The notes under the pieces were generated by a model, which was given only the letters and a program-made list of their open reading frames with translations, was not told the DNA's origin and did no database searches. The position numbers and the translations under genes were made by a program. Shown in pieces: positions 23,781-32,702 of a DNA stretch of 36,651 nt (position 1 is the first letter of the stretch; each line of letters starts with the position of its first letter). The stretch covers positions 1-36,651 of the forward strand of contig SYLX01000233.1 of NCBI GenBank assembly GCA_005808505.1, given 5' to 3'. This DNA comes from Bdellovibrionales bacterium. GTDB lineage: Bacteria > Bdellovibrionota > Bdellovibrionia > Bdellovibrionales > JAMPXM01.

Positions 23781-25941
23781 GGTACTTCACCGAAACGTAG
23801 TAGCCGTCAGAATCTTTGCATTCACCGTTGAGAAAACGATCGGCTGGTCGGTAGATCCTCGCGAAGCCGGGTTTGTCCTTCGGTTTTCCATCGACGACGA
23901 CGACAACCGTTTCGGCCGCAATCGATCCGCAGTTCGCGTCTTTGCGATTGCGAAGCTTAAGAGATGGAGAGGTTTGCAATTTGATTCGTTTGCGCTCCCC
24001 GGGCACCATTGTGCTGACGAAGGCATCTAAGTCCTCCAGCAAAGCGCGGTAGGAAGGATCATTCTTAATCAGTTCAAGACCGTTTGCGGGCATCACTTTC
24101 TCCGATCCTTTCCCCCAAGTTCGACGATGGAGCCTGCCGGATTCAGGATCGCCTGGGTAGATCCATCCGTCTTGAGAGAGCATGAACCGCGCGACGGTTA
24201 AATCTCTCTGTCCTGGGGAGAGTTCAGGCTTCAAGTCAAAATCCGAGTGACAGCCCATACAATGCTTTTCGACGAACTGCGTGCGGATTCGCGTTAGACG
24301 CTCGCGATTCTTTTTGTCTTTACCGATGAACGTCAAGAGTTCGTGGATCTGTTCTTCACCGCGGGCATCACAGGCCAGCGCTTCGGCCTTCTTCTTCGAC
24401 GAGGGATCACGATCCACCCTTAAAATCGTTTGGTTCTTATCTTCAACGATCCAGATCGCTCCTTCGCTATCAAAGGAGATGTTTGTGGGAGCACCTTGCG
24501 GCCTCACTCCGTTCACTTTGTGCCAATCGCCGATGAGTTCTTCAAAAGGAGCTGCGGCCACTTGGCTTGCGCTTTCCGTTTGGTACGGCCGCCGTTTTTC
24601 GGGAGCGCAGCTCACACCGTAAAGGACCGGTGGCTCTTCGACCTTTGGAAATCCTTTTTCATCGACCGCGAACGAAATCAGTCGGCTCCCGGTCGGGCGA
24701 TAACCGTGCAAGCTAACGACCAGATGATTCTTAAGTTCAGGGAAGCGATCCGCGTTGTAATAAAACATCCCGAGCGGCGCTGAATGCGGCGGAAGCAAAG
24801 AGAACGGTGCTTTGTAGAGCGCGTTTCCACTGCACATGCTCTGGAACTTCGACTTTGATTTGAGGAAGTTCGCGTACTCCGGGCTTGGGCTATCGAGATC
24901 GTAACAATAGGGCCAACCGTAATGGCGCCCCTCTTCGAGCGCATTGAGTTCTTCGTTGGGTTTCATGGCATCAGGTAAATCGCGCGCATTCTCCCCTTGC
25001 AAGAACGCAAACCCCGGCTCAGGAAAACGCGGATGCATCGCGAGAGCCATGGAGTTGCGAAGTCCGCTGGCGTAAATGACGTGCGGAGGGTTCTTATCGC
25101 CTTTTTTCAACTCAGGGAAAATTCCGTTAGACGGCGGAGTAAAAACCCATACTGAAGCCATGGCTTGAGGGCCTTCTCCGGGAGCGCAAGACGTCGTTTC
25201 CGACTTCGAAGGCGACGAGATGCAGTTGTCCGTCGGAGCCCCGACGTTCAGAAACAAACGTCCTGAAGAATCGAAGACGAAATACTTCAAGGGATGCGCA
25301 TTCTTCTCTAGCTTCGTCCCGGCAGAAGTCACCGGCTCCCGGCCCGGAAGGTTTTGGAGAATCGTTTCGACCGTCGTCTCCGGCTGCGCGTGAAGAGGAT
25401 CAAAGCGGAAGACGCGATCAATTTCGCCTACGTAAACTTTGCCATCAGGGCCTACTTGCAAACCGTGAGGAGCGTCTAAAGTCTTAAGGAGAACCCGTAT
25501 CCGTTTTCCTTCGGACGCCTGAGGATCCAAGAGCAAAACGCGTCCTAAGTTTTCACCCCAACCGCCCATATCGGCTACGACGTAGAGCTTTGAGTTCGGA
25601 ATTTGCACAATGCTGCGGGGGAATTTGAGGCCATCTTGCGAACTCGCGACGATCCCCGTGCAGAAGCCAGCGCGCATGCCGACTTTCACTTTCGGAAATT
25701 TTAAGCTTCCTTCACCGCACGTCTCGTCATTTACGGCATAGCCACTTAGCTTACGCGCGCTTGCCGTTGCTCTCGGAACAGGTTGCACTTGATCTTGACT
25801 TGCGGTGAGGCCTTGCCCACGTGGTTCACCGGAAGATTCGGAGCTACTCATCGGCATTTGTTTACAAGCGGTTGGTAAACTTGCAACGGCCGCAAGGATC
25901 GCGAGTGACGGCAAAGTGAAATTGATCAACTTCCGCTTCAT
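23767..25941 (-). CDS. lipoprotein: glucose/sorbosone dehydrogenase-like propeller fused to cytochrome c
   Basis: 724 residues. The signal peptide ends in SLPTAC with Cys26 as likely lipidated residue. The region of about 75-520 is a beta-propeller related to PQQ-dependent glucose/sorbosone dehydrogenases, including the landmark EELNALEEGRHYGWPYCYD and blade repeats such as HGLQVGPDGKVYVGE and TNISFDSEGAIWIVED. A c-type cytochrome domain follows, with the heme motif CMGCH at about 561-565 and a probable axial methionine near 617 (KVMPANG). It should oxidise a sugar or alcohol in the periplasm and pass electrons through its own heme to the respiratory chain. The C-terminal 90 residues are not recognised. 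GAGGAG precedes the start. Substrate and PQQ use are not shown by the sequence. Confidence 0.87.
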   Translation of the reverse strand: MKRKLINFTLPSLAILAAVASLPTACKQMPMSSSESSGEPRGQGLTASQDQVQPVPRATASARKLSGYAVNDETCGEGSLKFPKVKVGMRAGFCTGIVASSQDGLKFPRSIVQIPNSKLYVVADMGGWGENLGRVLLLDPQASEGKRIRVLLKTLDAPHGLQVGPDGKVYVGEIDRVFRFDPLHAQPETTVETILQNLPGREPVTSAGTKLEKNAHPLKYFVFDSSGRLFLNVGAPTDNCISSPSKSETTSCAPGEGPQAMASVWVFTPPSNGIFPELKKGDKNPPHVIYASGLRNSMALAMHPRFPEPGFAFLQGENARDLPDAMKPNEELNALEEGRHYGWPYCYDLDSPSPEYANFLKSKSKFQSMCSGNALYKAPFSLLPPHSAPLGMFYYNADRFPELKNHLVVSLHGYRPTGSRLISFAVDEKGFPKVEEPPVLYGVSCAPEKRRPYQTESASQVAAAPFEELIGDWHKVNGVRPQGAPTNISFDSEGAIWIVEDKNQTILRVDRDPSSKKKAEALACDARGEEQIHELLTFIGKDKKNRERLTRIRTQFVEKHCMGCHSDFDLKPELSPGQRDLTVARFMLSQDGWIYPGDPESGRLHRRTWGKGSEKVMPANGLELIKNDPSYRALLEDLDAFVSTMVPGERKRIKLQTSPSLKLRNRKDANCGSIAAETVVVVVDGKPKDKPGFARIYRPADRFLNGECKDSDGYYVSVKYLAAP

Positions 25942-26100
25942 GCAGAGCTCCTCAAAAAGCTACGGATGAACAAAGATGGGTGACTGCTAGAATGATCTAC
26001 CTGATCAATTTAAAGACACTTCCCTTTCGAGGATAGATAAATTTCCTTCAGCGGCGAGAGCTTTCTGGCGATCGCGTTTCTTCGACGACTAGACTAAAGT

Positions 26101-27753
26101 TCAGTTGATCGCATCAGCCAATCGATCTATCAGCTCTCGCTTCGCGACAGGTTTGGTCAGAGTCATATCGCAACCGGCACGCAAGCATCGATCTAGCTCT
26201 TCGCGCATGGCGTGCGCCGTCAGGGCAATGATGGGTTTGGCAAAGCCAAGCTTTCGAAGTTGTGCGGTTGTCTCGTACCCATCCATGTAAGGCATTTGAA
26301 TGTCCATCAGGATGGCATCCCAATCGGAGCTTCCAAAGAGTTGAACGGCTTCTTGCCCACCGGCTGCTTGCTCCACCTCGATTCCGGCCGGACGCAAATA
26401 GCGTTCAATGAGCGTTCGGTTATCGATAACATCATCGACGACGAGAATCTTTTTACCCGTTAACCGCTTTGCGGAATCAGATAATTCTTTTCCTTGGCCA
26501 TTCTTTTGGCCTTTTCGCTGGTCGTTTCGTTGGTCATTTCTCTGACCATTTCTCTGGTCATTTTCCTCGTAATAACCTTGCGTCGAAGCGATTTCTGCGG
26601 CGGCCGATCGCTCCAGTTGCGGCGCGCGAATCGAAACGAGAAACGTGGTTCCTTCGCCAGGAATCGACTTAATGATCAAAACATCTCCGCCGAGGTTTCG
26701 CGCTAGCTGCTTCGAGATCGCTAAGCCTAAGCCTGTTCCGCCGTAAATCCGCCTTGTTGAAGAGTCCGCTTGCGCGAAGGGTTCGAAAATCTTTTGCACT
26801 TCCTCTGAGCTCAGACCGATTCCTGTGTCGTGAACTTCGAACCTGATTTCCTTCAACGGAGCGGCATCACGCACGTCGGCCGAAACTTTCACCGATCCCC
26901 GATGGGTGAACTTGATCGCATTCCCAATGACATTCAACAAAATCTGCTTCAAGCGAAGAGGATCCGAAACGAAACGGTTTTGGATCCCCTCGCCTCGATG
27001 GAATTCAAGGGCGATTCCTTTGTCGCTGGCCTTATTGTTGAGGGTAGCTTCGAGATCTTTAAGAAGCTCGTTGAGATCGAATTCATTTTTCTCAAGTTCA
27101 AGCCTCTGGGCTTCAATGCGTGAAAGATCAAGAATATCATCGATGATTCGCAACAAGAGCTTGCCGTTGCGACTGATGCTCGAGATACACTCGTCGCGAT
27201 CTTGCGCCGCCAATTCCGATTGCGAGAGCACGTCAGCAAAACCTAGCACGGCACTCAAGGGCGTACGAATTTCGTGCGACATATTCGCAAGAAAGCGGCT
27301 CTTCGCAATGTTGGCGGACTCAGCTTCTTCTTTTAAGTGAGCCATCATCCCGATTTGATCGCCGAGGAGGCGACTTTGCTGGTCAAGGCGTACGAAGACG
27401 CGAACTTTTGCGCGAACGATATGAGGATCGAGAGGCTTAAATAAAACGTCGACGGCGCCGCTTTCGTACCCTTCAAAGATGAGACCCGAGTCCGCCGCTT
27501 GGGCCGTTACGAAGATAATCGGTAGATCCCGACTCCGATGCACACCGCGAATGAGCCTCGCGAGTTCAAAGCCGGTCATCGTCGGCATTTGCACGTCTAG
27601 AAGCGCAAGTCCGAAATCATGATCGAGAAGTAAGTCGAGCGCCTGATCCGGAGATGAGGCCGTGTGGATTTCGACGTCGCTAGCTTCTATCAGCCGCTGA
27701 AGGGCGATGATGTTCTCGCGAAGATCGTCGACGATGAGAATCTTCGTTTTCAT
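26101..27753 (-). CDS. REC-histidine kinase-REC hybrid signalling protein
   Basis: 550 residues, cytoplasmic. The N-terminal receiver (1-125) has Asp53 in ALLDVQMPTMTG and the conserved Lys in VLFKPL. HisKA (about 145-215) has His160 in NMSHEIRTPLSAVLG. The HATPase spans about 260-375 (NAIKFTH, DTGIGLS, GGTGLGL). A Gln/Asn/Arg-rich repeated linker (about 397-421) precedes the C-terminal receiver (about 432-548) with AILMDIQMPYMDG and MTLTKPV. The N-terminal receiver suggests it is itself phosphorylated, probably by the 1171-residue kinase of the same operon. Its start overlaps the CheB stop by 4 bases. There is no HPt domain. It is the last gene of the operon. Confidence 0.93.
   Translation of the reverse strand: MKTKILIVDDLRENIIALQRLIEASDVEIHTASSPDQALDLLLDHDFGLALLDVQMPTMTGFELARLIRGVHRSRDLPIIFVTAQAADSGLIFEGYESGAVDVLFKPLDPHIVRAKVRVFVRLDQQSRLLGDQIGMMAHLKEEAESANIAKSRFLANMSHEIRTPLSAVLGFADVLSQSELAAQDRDECISSISRNGKLLLRIIDDILDLSRIEAQRLELEKNEFDLNELLKDLEATLNNKASDKGIALEFHRGEGIQNRFVSDPLRLKQILLNVIGNAIKFTHRGSVKVSADVRDAAPLKEIRFEVHDTGIGLSSEEVQKIFEPFAQADSSTRRIYGGTGLGLAISKQLARNLGGDVLIIKSIPGEGTTFLVSIRAPQLERSAAAEIASTQGYYEENDQRNGQRNDQRNDQRKGQKNGQGKELSDSAKRLTGKKILVVDDVIDNRTLIERYLRPAGIEVEQAAGGQEAVQLFGSSDWDAILMDIQMPYMDGYETTAQLRKLGFAKPIIALTAHAMREELDRCLRAGCDMTLTKPVAKRELIDRLADAIN
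26491..26562 (-). repeat. six tandem 12-base units inside the hybrid kinase linker
   Basis: The minus strand carries six head-to-tail imperfect 12-base units, starting AATGACCAGAGA at 26562 and ending AATGGCCAAGGA at 26491. They encode six four-residue units of the form (N/K)-(D/G)-Q-(R/K/G) between the kinase core and the C-terminal receiver. Because the unit is a multiple of three, copy number could change without a frameshift. Confidence 0.88.
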
Positions 27754-28352
27754 AAGCTCAACTCCGTTTGGCTATGAACAAAACTGTTTAACAGATCAGC
27801 GATCGAACCAAGTTCGAGTACAAAGGACGGTTCGAATCGATTGAGTGCGGCGCGCGGCATGAAGGGCGACTCAGCCTCTTCGGGATCTTGCACGATCGTG
27901 ACGCCGCCACTTTCGTGTATAAGCTGTAAACCTTCAGCTCCGTCGCCGTTTGCGCCGGTGAGCAAAATGCCGATCGCTCGCGATTTCAGTGAACGCGCAA
28001 CCGACATGAAGAAAACATCAATCGAAGGGCGCGAGTACATCACCGGATCATCCACACTAAGAGCGACCGTGCGATCACGCTCAACTAAAATGTGATAGCC
28101 AGGGCAAGCCATATAGACAATGCCAGGCTCCAGTTTCATTTTGTCTTCGACCTCGACAACGCGGGCACCAGTGCCTCCGCCGTAGATCAAACCCACATCT
28201 AGGCGCGCAGTCGGCGGCATATGTTGAACAACGAGGATAGGAATATGAAACTCGGGATGAAGGTACGTTAAGAGCTTCCGGATTGCCGCGACTCCGCCCG
28301 CTGAAGCCCCTACCGCTATAAGTTCGATTCGTCTTGCTCGCGGATTAGACAT
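27750..28352 (-). CDS. cheB: stand-alone CheB-type protein-glutamate methylesterase
   Basis: 200 residues, consisting only of the catalytic domain; the N-terminal receiver of classical CheB is missing. The triad is visible: Ser17 in GASAGG, His44 in VVQHMPP and Asp137 in LTGANGDGA. SRPSIDVFF and VQDPEEAESPFMPRAAL complete the signature. CheB removes methyl groups from, or deamidates, glutamate side chains of receptor coiled coils. The gene overlaps cheR by 8 bases and the downstream hybrid kinase by 4. No chemoreceptor, CheA or CheW gene is in the window, so the substrate is probably a non-chemotaxis sensor such as the operon's first kinase. Confidence 0.95.
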   Translation of the reverse strand: MSNPRARRIELIAVGASAGGVAAIRKLLTYLHPEFHIPILVVQHMPPTARLDVGLIYGGGTGARVVEVEDKMKLEPGIVYMACPGYHILVERDRTVALSVDDPVMYSRPSIDVFFMSVARSLKSRAIGILLTGANGDGAEGLQLIHESGGVTIVQDPEEAESPFMPRAALNRFEPSFVLELGSIADLLNSFVHSQTELSL

Positions 28353-29190
28353 GCAGACCCCGAGACGTCATCGCGCGTTTGCGATAGATCCGCCATTTCT
28401 CACTGACCGCATCGAACTCGGTTTCAACTTTTGAGAAACGAATGGCCTCTTTACTGCCAAGGCAAAGAAGTCCCCCGTAGCAGAGCGAATCCGTAAGAAG
28501 ACGCAAGACTCGCGCTTGGAGCGTTTTATTAAAATAGATCAGGACGTTTCGACATAAAACGAGCTGGCACTCCGCAAAGACGCCATCTGTTACAAGGCTG
28601 TGTTCCGAAAAAACGACGTTACGGAGGAGATCCGAATTCATCTTTACCAAGCCATAGTCGGCCGCATAGTACTGACCAAAAGAATCTCGACCGCCCGCTT
28701 CTTGGTAGTTGCGCGTATGCACTTTGATATCGTCCGTGCGATAAATTCCGTCTTTAGCGGCCCTGATCGCACGCGGATTGATGTCGGTGGCGTAGATCGT
28801 GGTCTTCTCTTCGATTCCCTCTTCGCGGAATAAAATCGCAAGCGAGTAGATTTCCTCGCCCGTGCTGCAACCAGCGCTCCAGACTTTGATGGTCGGATAA
28901 GTTTTTAAGATCGGCACGATCTCTTGGCGTAGGCACCGAAAGAATTCGGGATCGCGAAACATCTCGCTCGTGGTCACCGTTAGTACGGAGAGAACCTGAC
29001 GAAACATCGCGGGATCACGAAGCAGTGAGCGCAAAGCCTCCAACGGATCGCTGAAGCGAAAATGGCGAAGTACCGCTTCCACTCTTCGGACCATCGAAGC
29101 CTCGGAATAATCTTGAAAGTCGTAGCCGTACTTCAGCCGAATGCCTTCGATGAAGAGTCGAACTTCAGTTTCATCAAGCGCTAGATTCAC
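28345..29190 (-). CDS. cheR: CheR-type protein-glutamate methyltransferase
   Basis: 281 residues with the all-alpha CheR N-terminal domain (DFQDYSEASMVRRVEAVLRHF) and the SAM-binding Rossmann domain (VWSAGCSTGEEIYSLAI, IYATDINPRAIRAAK, CRNVLIYFN). It methylates glutamates in coiled-coil signalling domains using S-adenosylmethionine. No C-terminal pentapeptide-binding or TPR extension is present. The ATG overlaps the stop of the upstream 1171-residue kinase by 4 bases (ATGA) and its own end overlaps cheB by 8. The pair thus sits inside a kinase operon and not a chemotaxis operon. Confidence 0.95.
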   Translation of the reverse strand: MNLALDETEVRLFIEGIRLKYGYDFQDYSEASMVRRVEAVLRHFRFSDPLEALRSLLRDPAMFRQVLSVLTVTTSEMFRDPEFFRCLRQEIVPILKTYPTIKVWSAGCSTGEEIYSLAILFREEGIEEKTTIYATDINPRAIRAAKDGIYRTDDIKVHTRNYQEAGGRDSFGQYYAADYGLVKMNSDLLRNVVFSEHSLVTDGVFAECQLVLCRNVLIYFNKTLQARVLRLLTDSLCYGGLLCLGSKEAIRFSKVETEFDAVSEKWRIYRKRAMTSRGLHV

Positions 29191-32100
29191 AGCGTCGCTC
29201 CTGTTCCCGGATGCGCGCCACTACCAGGAACCCAAACGCTTAAGAGAGAAAGAAGATGAGTTAGGTTTATCGGTTTTGGAAGGTAGTCGTTAGCACCGGC
29301 TTCGATGCAGCGCTCTTGTTCACCTTTCATGGCTTTCGCGGTGAGCGCAATCATCGGAAGATCTTTGTGCTCGCGCTGAGCGCGGATACGTTTCATCGCC
29401 TCGAGCCCATCCATTTTCGGCATCATGATGTCCATCAAAACGAGGTCCGTTTCTGGTCGTACTTGGAGCTTTTCCAAAGCTTCAATCCCGTTGCGCGCAA
29501 CCGTGACCTTGAAGCCTTCAGCTTCCAACGCGCTCGTTAAAGCGAACAAGTTACGCAAATCGTCGTCGACGAGAAGAACGCTTTTGCCAGCGAATCGTTT
29601 CGCCTTTCCCTGCGACGATGATCCTCGAAACTCAGATTGTTCAAGGCCGAGCTCGCCAAAGCTTTGTCTTCTTTCGTCCTCGGGCGCTTGAGCATCGACG
29701 CGGTGGAGGAAGAGATTCACTTCATCCAAGAGGCGTTCCGGCGACTTTGCGCCCTTGATAATAATGCTATCGGAGTAGCGGCGGAGACGATCTTCTTCCT
29801 GCGGCGAAAGATCCTTACCGGTATAGACGATGACGGGAGGCAAGGCGACGGCGCCCCCACCACCTAGAGATTCTAAAAGCTCAAAGCCCGACATATCCGG
29901 TAATTTGAGGTCCAACACCATGCAGTCGATGCCACCCGCTTTCAAGAGCTCAGCGGCTTCGTGACCGCTCGAAACGGAGAGCACTTCCGTTCCCTTGGCC
30001 GCGACAAGCTCGTTGATCGCTCGATTTTGTGTTTCGTCGTCCTCCACGATGAGGAGCCTTTTGACCTTCTTGTCGATGACGCTCTCGATACGAGTGAGGG
30101 CCGCACGTACACCGTCAACCGTCACGGGACTCGCAAGGAACCCAACAGCTCCGAGCCGAAGAGCATTATTTTTATAATCAGAGGCCGAGATCATGTGCAA
30201 AGGAACATGGCGAAGTCGCGGTGTCTTTTTGAGCTTCTCGAAGAAATTGAGTCCTTCAACATCGGAAAGTTTTGTATCGAGAAGGATAGCGTGAGGCACA
30301 ACCTGTTCCATGAGCTTCAAAGCTGCACCGCTACTCTCCGCGAGAAGCGGCGTAAAACCGTGAGATCTTGCAACTTCAGCCACGGAGTCACGAAACTTGA
30401 GATCATCCTCGATGATCAAAAGAGTTTTGGCGTTCTTCGATAATCCCGAGAGTGGTCCTCGTTCCGTGGGATTTACGTCTTGCGCCCCCGTCTCTACCGC
30501 GATCTGGTTTCTCGAAGTTTGTGCCGTGTTCGATAACTCTATCGGCTTCTCGACAATGGCCGTCGAAGCCGACTTCAGTCCCGCATCCGAAATCTCGGTC
30601 GGAATTTCAACCGTAAAGCAGCTGCCCTTTCCTTCTTCACTCTCAATCGTAATTTGTCCGCCAAGAAGGGCCGCGAGTTCTCGACTGATCGTTAAACCAA
30701 GACCAGTGCCGCCGTAACGTCGACTCACCGACCCGTCGGCTTGCTCGAAGGCTTCCCAGATGAGTTGTTTTTTGTCCTCAGGAATTCCGATCCCAGTATC
30801 AGTAACCGAAACTCTGAAGTTAGGTTTATCTGTTCCAGTAGCGCCCTCAGAAGCCGTCACCTGCAATTTGACTTCACCTTTTTCTGTAAATTTCAAAGCG
30901 TTCGAAACGAGATTACGGACAATTTGCTGTAGACGCTGGCGATCGGTGCGCAGCTCTTTCGGTGCGCCGTCTGAGATTTCGATCTTGAAACCGATATTCT
31001 TGCTTTCAGCCTGAGGACGGAAGGAAGATTCAAGCTGCTTGATAAAACTGACCGTTGAGAAAAGTTCCGGCCTTGCTTGCAGCTTTTTCGCTTCAAGCTT
31101 TGACAGATCCAGGATGTCGTTGATGAGTTCGAGTAGGTCTTGACCTGCATCGCGGATCGTTTTTGCAAAGTCGATCTGCTGCTGATTGAGGTTCTTTTCT
31201 TTATTCTCTTGGAAGATCGTAGCCAAGATCATAACGCTATTAAGTGGTGTCCTCAGCTCATGTGACATCTTGGCGAGGAACTCAGATTTGTACTGATTGG
31301 CGCGCTCAAGCTCTTGAGCTTTTTCTTCAATGCGCTTCCGACTTGTTTCCAGGGCCTGATTTTTCAAATTCAAGCTTTCCTGTTGGCTTTCGAGGGAGCG
31401 AGCTTGCGTTTCTAGCTCTTCGTTCACCTGCCGCAATTCTTCGGTTTGCGATTGCAACGCTTTTTCCGACTGGAGGAGAGCTTTCGTTTGTTCTTCGAGC
31501 TCTTCGTTCGTCGTCCGCAGCTCTTCTTGTTGCATTTGAAGCTCTTCGGCTTGCCGCTGAGTTTCTGTCAAAAGTGAGTTGAGGCGTGAGCGGCCGCGAG
31601 CCGAAACAAGACTAGCTCCGAAGACCTCGCGAATCTGCTCGATCCAAGCGATCTGTCTTTCATCCGGCCGGTGAAAGGTTGCCAGCTCTAATAGCCCCGC
31701 GAGTTCTCCTCGGAATTTAAGAGGGACGAAGACGATCGTGCTTGGTCGGGCCGCACCCATCTGGCTCGAAAGCGAGAAGAACGTAGGAGGCACGTCATCA
31801 ACAAACGTGAAAGATTCAGCTTCTGCCGCTTGGCCGACGAGTCCTTCTCCGACGCGGTAACTGTTTCCATTCCCATTTGCGCGTAGGTGACCTGACGATT
31901 CCAGATAGACGTTCACGAGCGGAAAGCCGAGCTTTTCCTTAACGAACCGGGCGATGTTCGAAGAAAGTGAATCAAGCGCGAGATCTCCAGCCACCAAAAG
32001 TCCCGCTTCGTGAGCCGAAGCTTTGATCCACGCTTCCTGACTTTTGCGCGCAGCCTCAGTCGCTTGTCGACGCATCTGTTTTACGAAGGAAGTAAAAAGC

Positions 32101-32702
32101 AAACCGAGAACAACGACATTTAGAATCGTGGAGCCTATGAGAGTTGCAAAAACAATCCGGCTTTTTTCACCCGCTTCGGCCGTTCTTTCTCTTAGCAACT
32201 TACTTTCATTCTGATTGAGGTCATCAGCGAGCTTCCGGACGCGCACCATTTCTTGCCGCCCTTGCGCTGCGAAGTCTGCGTACGAAGATGGAGTACGAAC
32301 CGTTTGGAAACGATTTAGCGCTTGATTCATGAGGGCGATCCGACGATCGATGGCGCTTGCAAACTCCTCAACGCGCGCTTTTTGATCCGAGTTGTCCGTG
32401 ACCAACTCACGCAGGCGAGTCAAATGCATCTGCGCATCGTCGATGAGTGTGCTGCGAATCTCCAAGGGGGCGGCCTCGGGCCGAAGCATGTAGCCACGTT
32501 GTTCGCTCTCCGCACCGACTAAAGCGGCCGTGATCGCTTCGATCTCGTGGAGAACTCGATGAGTGTGATCAACCCAAGCTTGTTGTCGAAGGGACTCCGA
32601 GATTGTGGTCGAGAGAAACCAGCTATTGAGAAAAAGGATTAAAAGTCCCGCACCGAAGAGAGCTGACAAAACTTTCAAGCGAAAGGGCAACTGCTTCGGC
32701 AT
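29187..32702 (-). CDS. CHASE3-GAF hybrid histidine kinase with three receivers
   Basis: 1171 residues. A transmembrane helix at about 8-30, a periplasmic CHASE3 sensor (about 35-180, with AESEQRGYML) and a second helix at about 183-208 anchor it in the inner membrane. A GAF domain (about 235-370) is followed by a long Glu/Gln-rich coiled coil (about 375-485), HisKA (KMSHELRTPLNSVMIL) and HATPase (NALKFTEKG, DTGIGIP, GGTGLGL). Receivers lie at about 765-880, 890-1005 and 1042-1155. The first receiver has FLASPV where FLTKPV is expected, so it lacks the conserved lysine. The third is canonical (VLMDIMMPKMDG, YLPKPI). AGGAGG precedes the ATG. It is the first gene of the operon with cheR, cheB and a second hybrid kinase. 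Confidence 0.95.
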   Translation of the reverse strand: MPKQLPFRLKVLSALFGAGLLILFLNSWFLSTTISESLRQQAWVDHTHRVLHEIEAITAALVGAESEQRGYMLRPEAAPLEIRSTLIDDAQMHLTRLRELVTDNSDQKARVEEFASAIDRRIALMNQALNRFQTVRTPSSYADFAAQGRQEMVRVRKLADDLNQNESKLLRERTAEAGEKSRIVFATLIGSTILNVVVLGLLFTSFVKQMRRQATEAARKSQEAWIKASAHEAGLLVAGDLALDSLSSNIARFVKEKLGFPLVNVYLESSGHLRANGNGNSYRVGEGLVGQAAEAESFTFVDDVPPTFFSLSSQMGAARPSTIVFVPLKFRGELAGLLELATFHRPDERQIAWIEQIREVFGASLVSARGRSRLNSLLTETQRQAEELQMQQEELRTTNEELEEQTKALLQSEKALQSQTEELRQVNEELETQARSLESQQESLNLKNQALETSRKRIEEKAQELERANQYKSEFLAKMSHELRTPLNSVMILATIFQENKEKNLNQQQIDFAKTIRDAGQDLLELINDILDLSKLEAKKLQARPELFSTVSFIKQLESSFRPQAESKNIGFKIEISDGAPKELRTDRQRLQQIVRNLVSNALKFTEKGEVKLQVTASEGATGTDKPNFRVSVTDTGIGIPEDKKQLIWEAFEQADGSVSRRYGGTGLGLTISRELAALLGGQITIESEEGKGSCFTVEIPTEISDAGLKSASTAIVEKPIELSNTAQTSRNQIAVETGAQDVNPTERGPLSGLSKNAKTLLIIEDDLKFRDSVAEVARSHGFTPLLAESSGAALKLMEQVVPHAILLDTKLSDVEGLNFFEKLKKTPRLRHVPLHMISASDYKNNALRLGAVGFLASPVTVDGVRAALTRIESVIDKKVKRLLIVEDDETQNRAINELVAAKGTEVLSVSSGHEAAELLKAGGIDCMVLDLKLPDMSGFELLESLGGGGAVALPPVIVYTGKDLSPQEEDRLRRYSDSIIIKGAKSPERLLDEVNLFLHRVDAQAPEDERRQSFGELGLEQSEFRGSSSQGKAKRFAGKSVLLVDDDLRNLFALTSALEAEGFKVTVARNGIEALEKLQVRPETDLVLMDIMMPKMDGLEAMKRIRAQREHKDLPMIALTAKAMKGEQERCIEAGANDYLPKPINLTHLLSLLSVWVPGSGAHPGTGATL

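Noticed and set aside
26491..26562. CRISPR-like array
   Set aside because: The 12-base units are directly adjacent without spacers and lie in frame inside a kinase gene.
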